Shown: positions 25,999 to 34,750 of the stretch, in pieces
Layout: each line of letters opens with the position of its first letter
Position numbering within the stretch: the stretch's first letter is position 1
NCBI RefSeq assembly: GCF_018131185.1
Contig: NZ_JAFCJE010000006.1
Span: 186,001 to 250,000, forward strand
Direction: 5' to 3'
Source of the DNA: Bradyrhizobium diazoefficiens
Lineage (GTDB): Bacteria; Pseudomonadota; Alphaproteobacteria; Rhizobiales; Xanthobacteraceae
DNA length: 64,000 bases
Made by a program: the position numbers and the translations under genes
Notes under the pieces: generated by a model
Databases searched by the model: none
Seen by the model: the letters and a program-made list of their open reading frames with translations, nothing else
What the model was told of the DNA's origin: nothing

Positions 25999-26057
25999 GT
26001 GGTTGCATTATAAAACCATATGCCCTAGATGGCAAATTGGTTTTATTATGCAACCAC
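25999..26057. promoter_or_regulatory. Near-perfect 20-bp inverted repeat, likely HxlR operator
   Basis: Arm 1 gtggttgcattataaaacca (25999-26018) and arm 2 tggttttattatgcaaccac (26038-26057) are inverted copies with one mismatch, separated by 19 bp. The pair occupies the gap between the divergent HxlR and SDR genes and overlaps the expected promoter region. A dimer bound to both arms, or two dimers, would control both genes. Confidence 0.7.
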
Positions 26058-26058
26058 T

Positions 26059-26063
26059 GGAGG
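26059..26063 (+). promoter_or_regulatory. Strong ribosome-binding site that fixes the SDR start at GTG 26069
   Basis: The bases ggagg sit 5 nt before GTG at 26069. The only in-frame ATG upstream (26048) lies inside the operator arm and has no Shine-Dalgarno sequence, so the GTG is preferred. Confidence 0.7.
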
Positions 26064-26068
26064 CTAAC

Positions 26069-26842
26069 GTGAGACTGAAGAACAAGACGGCCCTGATCAC
26101 CGGCGGCAACAGCGGCATTGGTCTTGCGACCGCAAAGCTGTTCGTGGCCGAGGGCGCGAAAGTGGTGATCACCGGCCGCAACAAGGAGACACTGGAGGCC
26201 GCCGCGAAGGAGCTCGGGCCGAACGCCCTCGCGCTCGCTGCCGATGCCACCGACATCGCCGCGACGGAAGCTGCGATCAAGCAAGGCGCCGAAAAATTCG
26301 GCAAGTTCGACATCGTGTTCGCCAATGCCGGCATCGCCGGCGGCACGCCGCTCGGCTCGGCAACGCTTGATGTCTTCGAGAAGGTCATCAGCACCAACCT
26401 GACCAGCGTGTTCTTCACCGTCCAATCCGCGCTGCCTCATCTCAACGACAACGCCTCGATCATCCTCAACGGCTCGGTCATCTCCGTGCTCGGCATTCCC
26501 GGCTACTCGGCCTACGGTGCCGCGAAGGCCGGCGTGCGCGCGATGGCGCGGATCATGGCATCGGAGCTGTCGCCGCGCGGCATCCGCGTCAATGTCGTGG
26601 CGCCCGGTGCGACCCGCACGCCGATCTGGGGACCTGCGACCGCGACGCCCGAAGCCGAGAAGGCATTCGAGAAGCGGATCGCGCTGTCGACGCCACTCGG
26701 CCGTCTCGGCGAAACCGATCATGTTGCAAAGACGGTGCTGTTCCTGGCCTCGGATGATTCCGCGCATGTGCAGGGCCAGGAGATCTTCGTCGACGGCGGT
26801 GCGGTGGCCTCTCCGAGCGGCGCGCCGATCTATCGCGGTTGA
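26069..26842 (+). CDS. Short-chain dehydrogenase/reductase (SDR, classical)
   Basis: 257 residues. Classical SDR features in order: the cofactor motif TALITGGNSGIGLATAKLF, the NAG motif in FANAGIAGG, the catalytic Ser in LNGSVISV, the YxxxK pair in SAYGAAKAGV, and a C-terminal QGQEIFVDGG. The cofactor is probably NADP(H), inferred from TGRNKET after the second beta strand. The gene is controlled most likely by the divergent HxlR regulator. Substrate is unknown, as for most of the family; an aldehyde/quinone detoxification role would fit the regulator type. Confidence 0.9.
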   Translation: MRLKNKTALITGGNSGIGLATAKLFVAEGAKVVITGRNKETLEAAAKELGPNALALAADATDIAATEAAIKQGAEKFGKFDIVFANAGIAGGTPLGSATLDVFEKVISTNLTSVFFTVQSALPHLNDNASIILNGSVISVLGIPGYSAYGAAKAGVRAMARIMASELSPRGIRVNVVAPGATRTPIWGPATATPEAEKAFEKRIALSTPLGRLGETDHVAKTVLFLASDDSAHVQGQEIFVDGGAVASPSGAPIYRG

Positions 26843-26908
26843 TCGCCCCAGCGAACCTGGTGGGGCGCAACACGCGAGTTGCGCCCGACGGGTCAGCTGT
26901 CGTGAGCT

Positions 26909-27517
26909 CTAGGCTGCGCGCAGGCTGGTTGCAGCCTGGAGCGCGCCTGCGAGCGCCTTCTCGCGATGGTCCGGTCCGACCTGGATGCCGTCGGCGAAGA
27001 TGAATTCGGGATCGGTGATGCCGATGAAGCCGAACACCCAACGCAGATAGGTTTCGAGATGTTCGCCGGCCGCGTAGGGCGTCTCCGCGCCGTAGTAGCC
27101 GCCGCGCGAGATCGCCACGATCACGCGCTTTCCGCCGGCAAGGCCCTGCGGTCCATTCGCCCCATAGCTGAATGTCTTGCCCGCAACGAGAATGCGGTCG
27201 ATCCAGGCCTTGAGCTGGCTCGGAATGGTGAAATTGTACATGGGCGCGCCGATCACGACGATGTCGGCGGCCAGGAACTCGTCCAGCGCGGCAGCGCTGG
27301 CGGCGAGGTCGGGCGCCAGTTCAGCCGGCGCCGGCGCGCCTTGCGCGGCTGCGAGGTGGGAGCCGGAGAGATGGGCGAGCGGGATCTGGGTCAGGTCGCG
27401 ATAGACGATGTCGAGCGCGGGGGTCGCCTGCCGGAGCCGATCGACGATGGCGGCGGAAACCTGCCTGGAGACGGAGTGGGGGCCGAGCACGCTGGAGTCG
27501 ATATGGAGGAGTTTCAT
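26909..27517 (-). CDS. azoR: FMN-dependent NADH-azoreductase
   Basis: 202 residues, the normal length of AzoR. It reduces azo bonds and quinones with NADH and FMN, often protecting against thiol/quinone stress. The sequence starts MKLLHIDSSVLGPHSVSR and has the FMN-contact motif APMYNFTIPSQLKAWIDRI, then SRGGYYG and WVFGFIGITDPEFIFADG, all family marks. It is divergent from an HxlR gene, a common regulator-target arrangement (as YodB with AzoR1 in Bacillus). The product is cytosolic. Confidence 0.92.
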   Translation of the reverse strand: MKLLHIDSSVLGPHSVSRQVSAAIVDRLRQATPALDIVYRDLTQIPLAHLSGSHLAAAQGAPAPAELAPDLAASAAALDEFLAADIVVIGAPMYNFTIPSQLKAWIDRILVAGKTFSYGANGPQGLAGGKRVIVAISRGGYYGAETPYAAGEHLETYLRWVFGFIGITDPEFIFADGIQVGPDHREKALAGALQAATSLRAA

Positions 27518-27529
27518 TCGAGGTCACCC

Positions 27530-27548
27530 TGGTATAAGTTTGTAACCA
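27530..27548. promoter_or_regulatory. Weak candidate HxlR operator between azoR and HxlR genes
   Basis: The 83-bp divergent gap contains tggtataagtttgtaacca, whose outer four bases on each side pair (tggt/acca) while inner pairing is incomplete. The ttgtaacc half resembles HxlR/YodB-like sites. It also contains tataag, a possible -10. Seen by eye only. Confidence 0.3.
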
Positions 27549-27600
27549 GAGCTACATGAGTGACTATCGAAATCCCCGCAAGAACGCACTTTTTTGAGCC

Positions 27601-28035
27601 ATGGGCACATTGTTGAAACCTGAGAACACCGATTTGCCTGCCTCGCCGAGGCCAAATCCAGGGTCAGATGCGAGGCCGGATCCCAACCATGCCGACTGCC
27701 GCGGGGTCGCCTCCGTGCTGTCCCGCGTCGGCGACAAATGGAGCGTGTTCGTGATCATGATGCTCGGCGGCGGGCCGAAGCGCTTCAATGAGCTCAAGCG
27801 CATGATCAACGGCATCTCGCAGCGGATGCTGACCTTGACGCTGCGCGGGCTGGAGCGCGACGGCCTCGTCACGCGCACGATCTTTCCGACCATTCCGCCG
27901 CGCGTCGATTACGAGCTGACCGATCTGGGCCGCGGGCTGTCGCAGCCGGTCGAGGCCCTTGGCAGATGGGCAATGGAGCATCTCGCGCAGATCGAGGCTG
28001 CACGGACACGTTTCGATCAGCGCAACGATAACTAG
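27601..28035 (+). CDS. HxlR family transcriptional regulator
   Basis: 144 residues. HxlR signature: DCRGVASVLSRVGDKWSVFVIMMLGGGPKRFNELKRMINGISQRM, then LRGLERDGLVTR and VDYELTDLGRGLSQPV. The Cys in NHADCRGV is at the position used by redox-responsive members. It is divergent from azoR and almost certainly regulates it. The final codons overlap the dprA stop in convergent orientation by about 4 bp (ctag). Confidence 0.88.
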   Translation: MGTLLKPENTDLPASPRPNPGSDARPDPNHADCRGVASVLSRVGDKWSVFVIMMLGGGPKRFNELKRMINGISQRMLTLTLRGLERDGLVTRTIFPTIPPRVDYELTDLGRGLSQPVEALGRWAMEHLAQIEAARTRFDQRNDN

Positions 28036-29150
28036 ATCAGCGACACCAACCCGCCGCCATGACGCTCGAGCTTTCCGGCAAGCTCGAGCTCCAACAGCAC
28101 GGTGCGCACGATCGCGGGCGAGGCGCCCGACATCCGCACGAGGTCGTCGATCGTCACAGGGGCAGGGCCGAGCAGGCCGGTGATCTGGTCGCGGTCGTGG
28201 CCCTGCGGATCGCTCTCGAACGGCTCGCTGTCGGGCTCTTCAGCCGGACGCATCAGCGGCCGCTCCATGATCGGCTGGACCGCGTTGACGATGTCGGCGG
28301 CTTCCGTGACCAGCGTTGCGCCCTGCTTGATCAGATCGTTCGCGCCGGCGGCGCGCGGGTCGAGCGGCGAGCCCGGCACGGCGAACACCTCGCGGCCCTG
28401 TTCGGCCGCCATGCGCGCGGTGATCAGCGAACCCGAGCGGTGCGCTGCCTCCACCACGACCACGCCGAGCGAGGCGCCCGAGATCAGCCGGTTGCGGCGA
28501 GGGAAGTCACGGGCGCGCGGCTCGTGGCCGAGCGGCATCTCGGAGATCGCGGCGCCCGCGTGGTCGAGGATCGCGGTGAGGAGATCGCCATGCTCGGGCG
28601 GATAGATGCGATCATGCCCGCCGGCCAGCACTGCGACCGTGCCGCCGTCGACGCTCGTGCGATGCGCGGCCTGATCGACGCCGCGGGCCAGGCCGGAGAT
28701 GACGACGAAGCCGGCTTCGCCGAGCTCGCGCGCGAGCTGGCCGGCGAACTTCAGCCCCGCGCCGGAGGCATTGCGCGAGCCGACGATCGCGATCATCGGC
28801 CGCATCAAGGTTTTCGCGTCACCGCGCACGGCGAGCAGCGGCGGCGCATCGTCGATCATCGCCAGCCGGGCCGGATAGCCGTCCTCGCCCGGCGCAAGCC
28901 AGGCGATGCCGAACTTGCGGCTCGCGGCAAGCTCGGCCCTGGCTTCGTCGGCGCTGCAGATGCGCCCCGATCGCTGCGCGCCGCCGCGCCGCGCCAGATC
29001 CGGCAGCCGCTCCAGCGCGGCGCGCGCGGTGCCGAAATGATCGACCAGCGAGCGGAAGGTGCGCGGGCCCACATTGTCGGAACGGATCAGTCGCAGCTGG
29101 TCGATCCGCTCAGCCTCGGTCAGCTCCACGCTCGAATTGATGGCGTCCAC
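28032..29150 (-). CDS. dprA: DNA processing protein DprA
   Basis: 372 residues from a GTG at 29150, chosen because AAGGAG lies 5 nt upstream on this strand. Longer in-frame ATG starts would run into the divergent amidase gene. DprA loads RecA on single-stranded DNA during transformation. It has the Rossmann-like core PMIAIVGSRNASGAGLKFA, VVISGLARGVDQAAHR, GGTVAVLAGGHDRIYPPEH and the ARDFPRRNRLISG segment, plus the C-terminal winged-helix unit (DQITGLLGPAPVTIDDLVRMS). It lies in the usual Rhizobiales order plsY-dprA-topA, here separated by accessory genes. Confidence 0.93.
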   Translation of the reverse strand: MDAINSSVELTEAERIDQLRLIRSDNVGPRTFRSLVDHFGTARAALERLPDLARRGGAQRSGRICSADEARAELAASRKFGIAWLAPGEDGYPARLAMIDDAPPLLAVRGDAKTLMRPMIAIVGSRNASGAGLKFAGQLARELGEAGFVVISGLARGVDQAAHRTSVDGGTVAVLAGGHDRIYPPEHGDLLTAILDHAGAAISEMPLGHEPRARDFPRRNRLISGASLGVVVVEAAHRSGSLITARMAAEQGREVFAVPGSPLDPRAAGANDLIKQGATLVTEAADIVNAVQPIMERPLMRPAEEPDSEPFESDPQGHDRDQITGLLGPAPVTIDDLVRMSGASPAIVRTVLLELELAGKLERHGGGLVSLI

Positions 29151-29155
29151 GGCGT

Positions 29156-29161
29156 CTCCTT
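29156..29161 (-). promoter_or_regulatory. Ribosome-binding site fixing the dprA GTG start
   Basis: On the reverse strand aaggag precedes GTG 29150 by 5 nt. An ATG at 29174 further upstream has no comparable site. Confidence 0.65.
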
Positions 29162-29265
29162 GCAGGCACAGCATGGAACAACCTGAGGGCGTTGCGCAAC
29201 AGCGGCGTGTGCTTGCGCGACTTCGCCCCGATGTTAAAAGCGATGCCAATAAGAAGGATGTTGCC

Positions 29266-30510
29266 ATGATCTCACTCGCTGACCTCCAGCGCCGCATTGA
29301 AGCGGGCGAGTTGTCGCCCGATGCCGCCATCGCCCAGTCGCACGCGGCGATCGAGGCCAAGGAGAAGGACGTCCGTGCCTTCGTCCGCCACGACAAGTCG
29401 GCAAGAGCGCAGGCCACGGGTCCCCTGCGCGGCATCGCGGTCGGGATCAAGGACATCATCGACACCGCCAACATGCCGACCGAGATGGGCTCGGAGATCT
29501 ATCGTGGCTGGCAGCCGCGCGCCGACGCACCCGTGGTGATGATGCTGAAGCGGGCAGGCGCCACCATCATCGGCAAGACCACCACGACCGCGTTCGCCTC
29601 GCGCGATCCAACGCCGACGCTCAATCCGCATAACCTTGGCCACACGCCGGGCGGCTCGTCCTCGGGCTCGGCGGCGGCCGTCGGCGCCGGCATGATCCCG
29701 CTGGCGCTGGGCACCCAGACCGGTGGCTCGGTGATCCGGCCCGCCGCCTATTGCGGCACCGCCGCGATCAAGCCGTCGTTCCGCATGCTGCCGACGGTCG
29801 GCGTGAAGTGCTATTCGTGGGCGCTCGACACTGTCGGCCTGTTTGGATCGCGGGCGGAAGATCTCGCGCGCGGATTGTTGGCCATGACGGGGCGTACCGA
29901 GTTTGCCGGCATCGTTCCGACGAAATCGCCGCGCATCGGCGTGGTCAGGCAGGAGTTTGCAGGCAGCGTGGAGCCGGCGGCCGAAGAGGGTTTGCAGGCC
30001 GCGATCAAAGCCGCCGAACGTGCCGGTGCCAGTGTGCAGACCATCGATCTGCCTGAGGCCGTGCAGGAGGCCTGGCGCATCCATCCCATCGTCCAGGATT
30101 TCGAGGCGCATCGCGCGCTGGCCTGGGAGTTTTCCGAGCGTCACGACGAGATCGCGCCGATGCTGCGGGCAAGCCTCGATGCGACCGCCAATCTGACGCC
30201 GAAGGACTATGACAATGCGCGCCGGATCAGCCGTCGTGGCCGCCGCGAGCTCGGCGAGCTGTTCGAGGGCATCGACGTGCTCCTGACCTATTCGGCGCCG
30301 GGCACGGCGCCGGCCAAGGAGCTCGCGACGACAGGCGATCCCCGCTACAACCGGCTCTGGACCCTGATGGGCAATCCTTGTGTCAACGTGCCGGTGCTGA
30401 AGGTGGGTGGCCTGCCTGTTGGCGTGCAGGTGATCGCGCGCTTCGGCAACGATCCGGTCGCACTCGCGGCGGCGTGGTTCCTGGAGGACGCGCTGGCGAA
30501 GTCAGGCTAG
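29266..30510 (+). CDS. Amidase signature family enzyme
   Basis: 414 residues from the ATG at 29266. These enzymes hydrolyse amides with a Ser-cisSer-Lys triad. The Lys is in GIAVGIKDIID, the cis-Ser in PGGSSSGSAAAVGAG, and the nucleophile Ser in LGTQTGGSVIRPAAY. Compared with GatA at 46129-47604 it is shorter and lacks the GatA-specific regions, so it is a general amidase of unknown substrate. It is divergent from dprA and convergent with the patatin gene, whose stop overlaps its end by 9 bp. Confidence 0.88.
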   Translation: MISLADLQRRIEAGELSPDAAIAQSHAAIEAKEKDVRAFVRHDKSARAQATGPLRGIAVGIKDIIDTANMPTEMGSEIYRGWQPRADAPVVMMLKRAGATIIGKTTTTAFASRDPTPTLNPHNLGHTPGGSSSGSAAAVGAGMIPLALGTQTGGSVIRPAAYCGTAAIKPSFRMLPTVGVKCYSWALDTVGLFGSRAEDLARGLLAMTGRTEFAGIVPTKSPRIGVVRQEFAGSVEPAAEEGLQAAIKAAERAGASVQTIDLPEAVQEAWRIHPIVQDFEAHRALAWEFSERHDEIAPMLRASLDATANLTPKDYDNARRISRRGRRELGELFEGIDVLLTYSAPGTAPAKELATTGDPRYNRLWTLMGNPCVNVPVLKVGGLPVGVQVIARFGNDPVALAAAWFLEDALAKSG

Positions 30511-31695
30511 CGCCGGTTCGGCCGCGGGCAATTTGCGTTGAGTCTCATTGCTCGTCACGTCTTGCCCGAGCCAGCGCTCGGCAGCGTGACGGCCGCTCCG
30601 GTGCAGTTGCCGAATGAAGCCGCGGCCGAGATCGGTCGATGAGCGCTGCGCCAGGCCGTCAACGGAGTCTTCTGCCGCGATCCTGGTGAGGCGCAGCGAC
30701 GGTGCGGCATGCGCCTTCGCCCATTCGATCGCGGCGATCTCGGCATTGAGCGCCGCGTTGGCCGCGATCTGGTCCAGCCGGCGGTCGATCGCAGCGAGCG
30801 TGATCGGCACGTAGCCGTCGCGCGCCGGCGTGACCTGGACCAGCAGGACGTCGGACGTTGTCGTCTCCTGCGCCAGCCGCAGCAGGGGCGGATTGCCGCC
30901 GAAGCCGCCGTCCCAATAGGCCTCGCCGTCGATCTCGACGGCACAGTGAACCAGCGGCGGGCAGGTCGAGGCCAGCGCGACGTCGGCGGTGAGGGCGTCG
31001 TTGCGGAAGATCTGCTGCTGCCCGTCGCGGATCCGCGTCGCCGCGATCAGCAGCTTTGGACAGCGGGCGCCACGCAGCGCGGAAAAGTCGATGTCGCGCG
31101 ACAACGCCTGCCTGAGCGGATCGAGATCGAACGGATCGAAATGGCCGGAGCGCAAGGTCGGACCGAACGCGACCGAGCTTCCCGCCGGCGAGAAGCCACC
31201 GACCAGCATCAGCGAGCGAAACGAGGCCTCATGCATCAGGCGAAGCCAGAACCGGCTCAGCCGGCTACGTGCAGCTTCGCGGCCGCCCTCCGCGAGGCCG
31301 GAGCCGAGCAGGAGCGCATTGATCGCGCCGGCACTGGCGCCGCTGATCGTGTCGATCTCGATGGGCTCTTCCAGCAGCCGCTCCAGCACGCCCCATGTGA
31401 AGGCGGCAAAGGTGCCGCCGCCCTGGAGCGCCAGCGAGAGTCTTCGCGGCGGCCATTGGTCGGAGCGTGCCTGCGCGGGCCCGACCGGCGCAGCTCTGGT
31501 CGCGACCTCGATCGTCGCGGGCGCTTGCGCGATCACATCGAGTTGTGCCGCTGGCGGCAAGCCCGGAAGAGACTTTGGCGAAGGCGAGGGCGGGTCGGAC
31601 CAGATATTGGTCGTCGAGAGCAGACGGCTTGCTGCGGTGCAGGAAGCACCCAGCGAACCAACTCCGTCATGCGTGCCGACAATCTTCTCGCTCAT
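30502..31695 (-). CDS. Patatin-like phospholipase family protein
   Basis: 397 residues from the ATG at 31695. A lipase with a Ser-Asp dyad: LALQGGGTFAAFTWGVLE carries the oxyanion Gly motif, DTISGASAGAINALLL the nucleophile GxSxG Ser, and WDGGFGGNPPLLR the catalytic Asp. The first 85 residues are Pro/Ala-rich and look disordered. No signal peptide is seen. Patatins release fatty acids from phospholipids or storage lipids; in some rhizobia relatives sit near PHB genes, but there is no such context here. Confidence 0.88.
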   Translation of the reverse strand: MSEKIVGTHDGVGSLGASCTAASRLLSTTNIWSDPPSPSPKSLPGLPPAAQLDVIAQAPATIEVATRAAPVGPAQARSDQWPPRRLSLALQGGGTFAAFTWGVLERLLEEPIEIDTISGASAGAINALLLGSGLAEGGREAARSRLSRFWLRLMHEASFRSLMLVGGFSPAGSSVAFGPTLRSGHFDPFDLDPLRQALSRDIDFSALRGARCPKLLIAATRIRDGQQQIFRNDALTADVALASTCPPLVHCAVEIDGEAYWDGGFGGNPPLLRLAQETTTSDVLLVQVTPARDGYVPITLAAIDRRLDQIAANAALNAEIAAIEWAKAHAAPSLRLTRIAAEDSVDGLAQRSSTDLGRGFIRQLHRSGRHAAERWLGQDVTSNETQRKLPAAEPALA

Positions 31696-31854
31696 GCTGA
31701 GCAACCGCCGCCATTTCCGCCGTCAGGATGACAGGCTCGGAACCCGCTCGCCAATACAACCGTGATTCGGCCGCGAGTTGCGAACAGGATTTGGGCATAT
31801 AATGCAGAAGGGTTGCTTCGGTATCCGTAGATGCCCGGCTTCTCTGGAAATGCG

Positions 31855-32451
31855 CTACGCCTTCTCGCCGATGCGGCTTTCCTTGCCCCCTTGCAACCGC
31901 TTGATGTTCTCGCGATGCGCGTAGAACATCAGCAGCGTCAGCACCGCGAACAATGCTGCGAGCGCGAGGTGCCCGAACCACCACAGGAATATCGGCGTGA
32001 TGAAGGCCGCCACCAGCGCCGAGAGCGACGAATAGCGGGTGGTTAAGGCGGTCGCCAGCCAAAGCAGGCAGAACACCACCATGCCGGGCCAGAACAGGCC
32101 GAGCAGGACGCCGATGTAGGTGGCGACGCCCTTGCCACCCCTGAACTTGAGCCAGACCGGGAAGAGATGACCGAGGAACGCTCCGAGCCCGGCCACCATG
32201 GCGGCGTTGGGGCCGGCAAGATAGCCGGCAATCACCACAGCCGCGGTGCCCTTGAGCGCATCGAGCAACAGGGTGCCTGCGGCAAGAGCCTTGCTGCCCG
32301 TGCGCAGCACGTTGGTGGCGCCGATGCTGCCGGAGCCGATCGAGCGAATATCCTGCGTGCCGGCGAGCCTGGTCAGGACCAGCCCGAACGGAATCGAGCC
32401 GAAGAGGTAGCCGATGACGAAAGCCACCGGCAGGAAGGCTTCAAGCCCCAT
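31855..32451 (-). CDS. plsY: Glycerol-3-phosphate acyltransferase PlsY
   Basis: 198 residues, 5 membrane segments. PlsY transfers acyl from acyl-phosphate to glycerol 3-phosphate, the first step of phospholipid synthesis. The three catalytic motifs are seen: GSIPFGLVLTR, GSGSIGATNVLRT and GGKGVATYIGVLL. Conserved Gly, Ser and Arg residues are intact. It lies downstream of the pyrC-like gene on the same strand (45-bp gap) and heads toward the patatin; the plsY-pyrC-pyrB order is a known Rhizobiales backbone. Confidence 0.95.
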   Translation of the reverse strand: MGLEAFLPVAFVIGYLFGSIPFGLVLTRLAGTQDIRSIGSGSIGATNVLRTGSKALAAGTLLLDALKGTAAVVIAGYLAGPNAAMVAGLGAFLGHLFPVWLKFRGGKGVATYIGVLLGLFWPGMVVFCLLWLATALTTRYSSLSALVAAFITPIFLWWFGHLALAALFAVLTLLMFYAHRENIKRLQGGKESRIGEKA

Positions 32452-32495
32452 GGCTGAGTCTCCAAAGGCTGAATTGCCTCGAACGATCTTGCACG

Positions 32496-33803
32496 TCAGA
32501 CATGCTCGTACACCGTGCGACCGCCGACAATGGTGCGCACCACGCGGCCTGTAAAGCGGGCCTCGTCGAACGGGGTGTTCTTGCAGGGTGATTTGAGGTC
32601 GGCGGGATCGACCACCCAGGGCACGTCGGGGTCGATCACGATGACGTCGGCCGGGCTGCCCGCGCGCAGGGTTCCGCCAGGCAGGCCGAGCAGCTCGGCC
32701 GGGCGGGTCGACATTGCCCGGATCAGCGTCTTCAGTTCCAGCTCGCCGTTGTGAACGAGGCGCAGACCCGCCGGCAGCATTGTTTCCAGACCGACGGCGC
32801 CGGGAGCGGCTTCCGCGAAGGGCAGGCGCTTGACCTCGACGTCCTGCGGATTGTGGTCGGACATGATGACGTCGAGCAGGCCGGAGGCGGTTGCGGCCAC
32901 CAGCGCGCGGCGGTCGTCCTCGGTCCGTAGCGGCGGCGACAGCTTCAGGAAGGATCGGTAGGGCCCGATGTCGTTCTCGTTCAGCGCGAGATGGTTGATC
33001 GAGACCGAGGCGCTGACGGGAAGGCCGGCATCGCGGGCGCGCTGCAGGACGTCGAGCGAGTCGATGCAGGTCAGCGAGGCCGCATGATAGCGGCCGCCGG
33101 TCAACGCGACGAGGCGCATGTCGCGTTCGAGGATCACCGCCTCGGCGGCATTCGGGATGCCGACCAGGCCGAGCCGCGAGGCGAACTCGCCTTCGTTCAT
33201 CACGCCCTCGCCGACGAGATCGGGGTCCTCGGTGTAGTGGACGATCAGCGCGTCGAAATCGCGCGCGTAGGTCAGCGCGCGGCGCATCACCTGCGCATTG
33301 GTCACGCTTCTGGCGCTATCGCAGAAGGCGACGGCGCCCGCGGCCTTGAGCAAGCCGAACTCGGTCATCTCCTGACCGTGCATGCCCTTGGTGAGGGCGG
33401 CCATCGGCTGGATGTTGACGATCGCGGTGTCGCGGGCGCGGCGCATCACGAAGTCGACGGTCGCCGAGTTGTCGATGACCGGAGACGTGTCGGGCTGGCA
33501 GATGATGGTGGTGATGCCGCCGGTCGCAGCCGCCTGGCTCGCGGTGGCGAAGGTCTCGCGATGGCTGAAGCCGGGCTCGCCGACGAAGGCGCGCATGTCG
33601 ATCAGGCCGGGCGCGACGACCTTGCCGGAGCAGTTGACGATGTCGGTGCCTTCAGGGACGCCGGCAGCGCCGATGCCGCGACGGGTCTCGCGGATGATGC
33701 CGTCGGCGATGAGGACGTCGCCGACACCGTCGAAATCCCTGGAGGGATCGACGACGCGGGCGTTGGCGAGGAGGATGGGGCGGCGATCGGTCAGCATCGG
33801 CAT
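32496..33803 (-). CDS. Dihydroorotase-like protein lacking the metal-binding residues (pseudo-dihydroorotase)
   Basis: 435 residues; the start ATG at 33803 overlaps the pyrB stop (TGATG), so translation is coupled. Overall it is a full-length type I dihydroorotase fold: GKVVAPGLIDMRAFVGEPG, SVTNAQVMRRAL, SDHNPQDVEVKRLPFAEAAPGAVGLETMLP. But the zinc-site HxH (canonical DMHVHLR) reads R71-A-F73, the substrate Arg of that motif is Gly75, and the next three His ligands appear replaced (VHYTED for SHCED, YHAASLT for YHxAHVS, INHL for PHHL). Only the final Asp (SDHNP) is kept. By analogy with Pseudomonas PyrC', it is probably a non-catalytic partner of PyrB, with the true PyrC elsewhere. Confidence 0.85.
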   Translation of the reverse strand: MPMLTDRRPILLANARVVDPSRDFDGVGDVLIADGIIRETRRGIGAAGVPEGTDIVNCSGKVVAPGLIDMRAFVGEPGFSHRETFATASQAAATGGITTIICQPDTSPVIDNSATVDFVMRRARDTAIVNIQPMAALTKGMHGQEMTEFGLLKAAGAVAFCDSARSVTNAQVMRRALTYARDFDALIVHYTEDPDLVGEGVMNEGEFASRLGLVGIPNAAEAVILERDMRLVALTGGRYHAASLTCIDSLDVLQRARDAGLPVSASVSINHLALNENDIGPYRSFLKLSPPLRTEDDRRALVAATASGLLDVIMSDHNPQDVEVKRLPFAEAAPGAVGLETMLPAGLRLVHNGELELKTLIRAMSTRPAELLGLPGGTLRAGSPADVIVIDPDVPWVVDPADLKSPCKNTPFDEARFTGRVVRTIVGGRTVYEHV

Positions 33804-34750
33804 CACGCGTTCGGCAGGTTGCGGGCGAGCGCTTCCAGCACCGCCATGCGCACGGCGACGCCCATTTCCACCTGTTCGCGGATCAGGGACTGCGCGCCGT
33901 CGGCCACGATCGAATCGATCTCGACGCCGCGGTTCATGGGGCCGGGATGCATCACCAGGGCATCAGGCTTGGCGTAAGCGAGCTTCTTCTGGTCGAGCCC
34001 GAAATAGTGGAAGTATTCGGACGACGACGGCACGAAGGAGCCGTTCATGCGCTCGCGCTGCAGCCGCAGCATCATGACGATATCCGCGCCGTTGAGCCCC
34101 TCGCGCATGTCGCGCGCGACCTCGACGCCCATCCGCTCGATGCCGGGCGGCATCAATGTGGTGGGGCCGACCACGCGGACGCGGGCACCCATCGTGTTGA
34201 GCAGGATGATGTTGGAGCGGGCGACTCGCGAATGCAGCACGTCGCCGCAGATCGCGACCACGAGCCCTTCGATCCGGCCCTTGTTGCGGCGGATGGTGAG
34301 CGCGTCGAGCAGGGCCTGCGTCGGATGCTCATGCGCGCCGTCGCCGGCATTGATCACGGAACCGTCAACCTTGCGCGCCAGCAGTTCCACCGCGCCGGAG
34401 GCGTGATGGCGCATCACCAGGATGTCCGGATGCATCGCGTTCAGCGTCATCGCGGTATCGATCAGCGTCTCGCCCTTCTTCATGGACGAGGAGGACACCG
34501 ACATGTTCATGACGTCCGCCCCGAGCCGCTTGCCGGCGAGCTCGAACGAGGATTGGGTCCGGGTGGAGGCCTCGAAGAAGAGGTTCACCTGCGTCCGTCC
34601 CCGCAGGACGGTGCGCTTCTTGTCAACCTGACGGTTGAGCTCGACATATTCTTCGGACAGGTCGAGGAGGCCGGTGATGTCGGCCGCGGAAAGGCCCTCG
34701 ATGCCCAGCAAATGCCGGTGGCCGAGGACGAAGGTCGATTTCGATGTCAT
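33803..34750 (-). CDS. pyrB: Aspartate carbamoyltransferase catalytic subunit
   Basis: 315 residues from the ATG at 34750 (MTSKSTFVLGHRHLLGIEG), the family start; an earlier in-frame start at 34789 is unlikely. PyrB condenses carbamoyl phosphate and aspartate in pyrimidine synthesis. Motifs: FFEASTRTQSSFELAGKRLG for carbamoyl phosphate binding, HPTQALLDALTI, and MHPGPMNRGVEI. All key residues look intact. The pyrC-like gene overlaps its stop. No pyrI regulatory gene is present, consistent with the class where PyrB pairs with an inactive dihydroorotase-like protein. Confidence 0.95.
   Translation of the reverse strand: MTSKSTFVLGHRHLLGIEGLSAADITGLLDLSEEYVELNRQVDKKRTVLRGRTQVNLFFEASTRTQSSFELAGKRLGADVMNMSVSSSSMKKGETLIDTAMTLNAMHPDILVMRHHASGAVELLARKVDGSVINAGDGAHEHPTQALLDALTIRRNKGRIEGLVVAICGDVLHSRVARSNIILLNTMGARVRVVGPTTLMPPGIERMGVEVARDMREGLNGADIVMMLRLQRERMNGSFVPSSSEYFHYFGLDQKKLAYAKPDALVMHPGPMNRGVEIDSIVADGAQSLIREQVEMGVAVRMAVLEALARNLPNA

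Noticed and set aside
29175..29474. Longer start for DprA reaching 29474
   Set aside because: It would read antisense through the divergent amidase gene and has no good ribosome-binding site, unlike the GTG at 29150.
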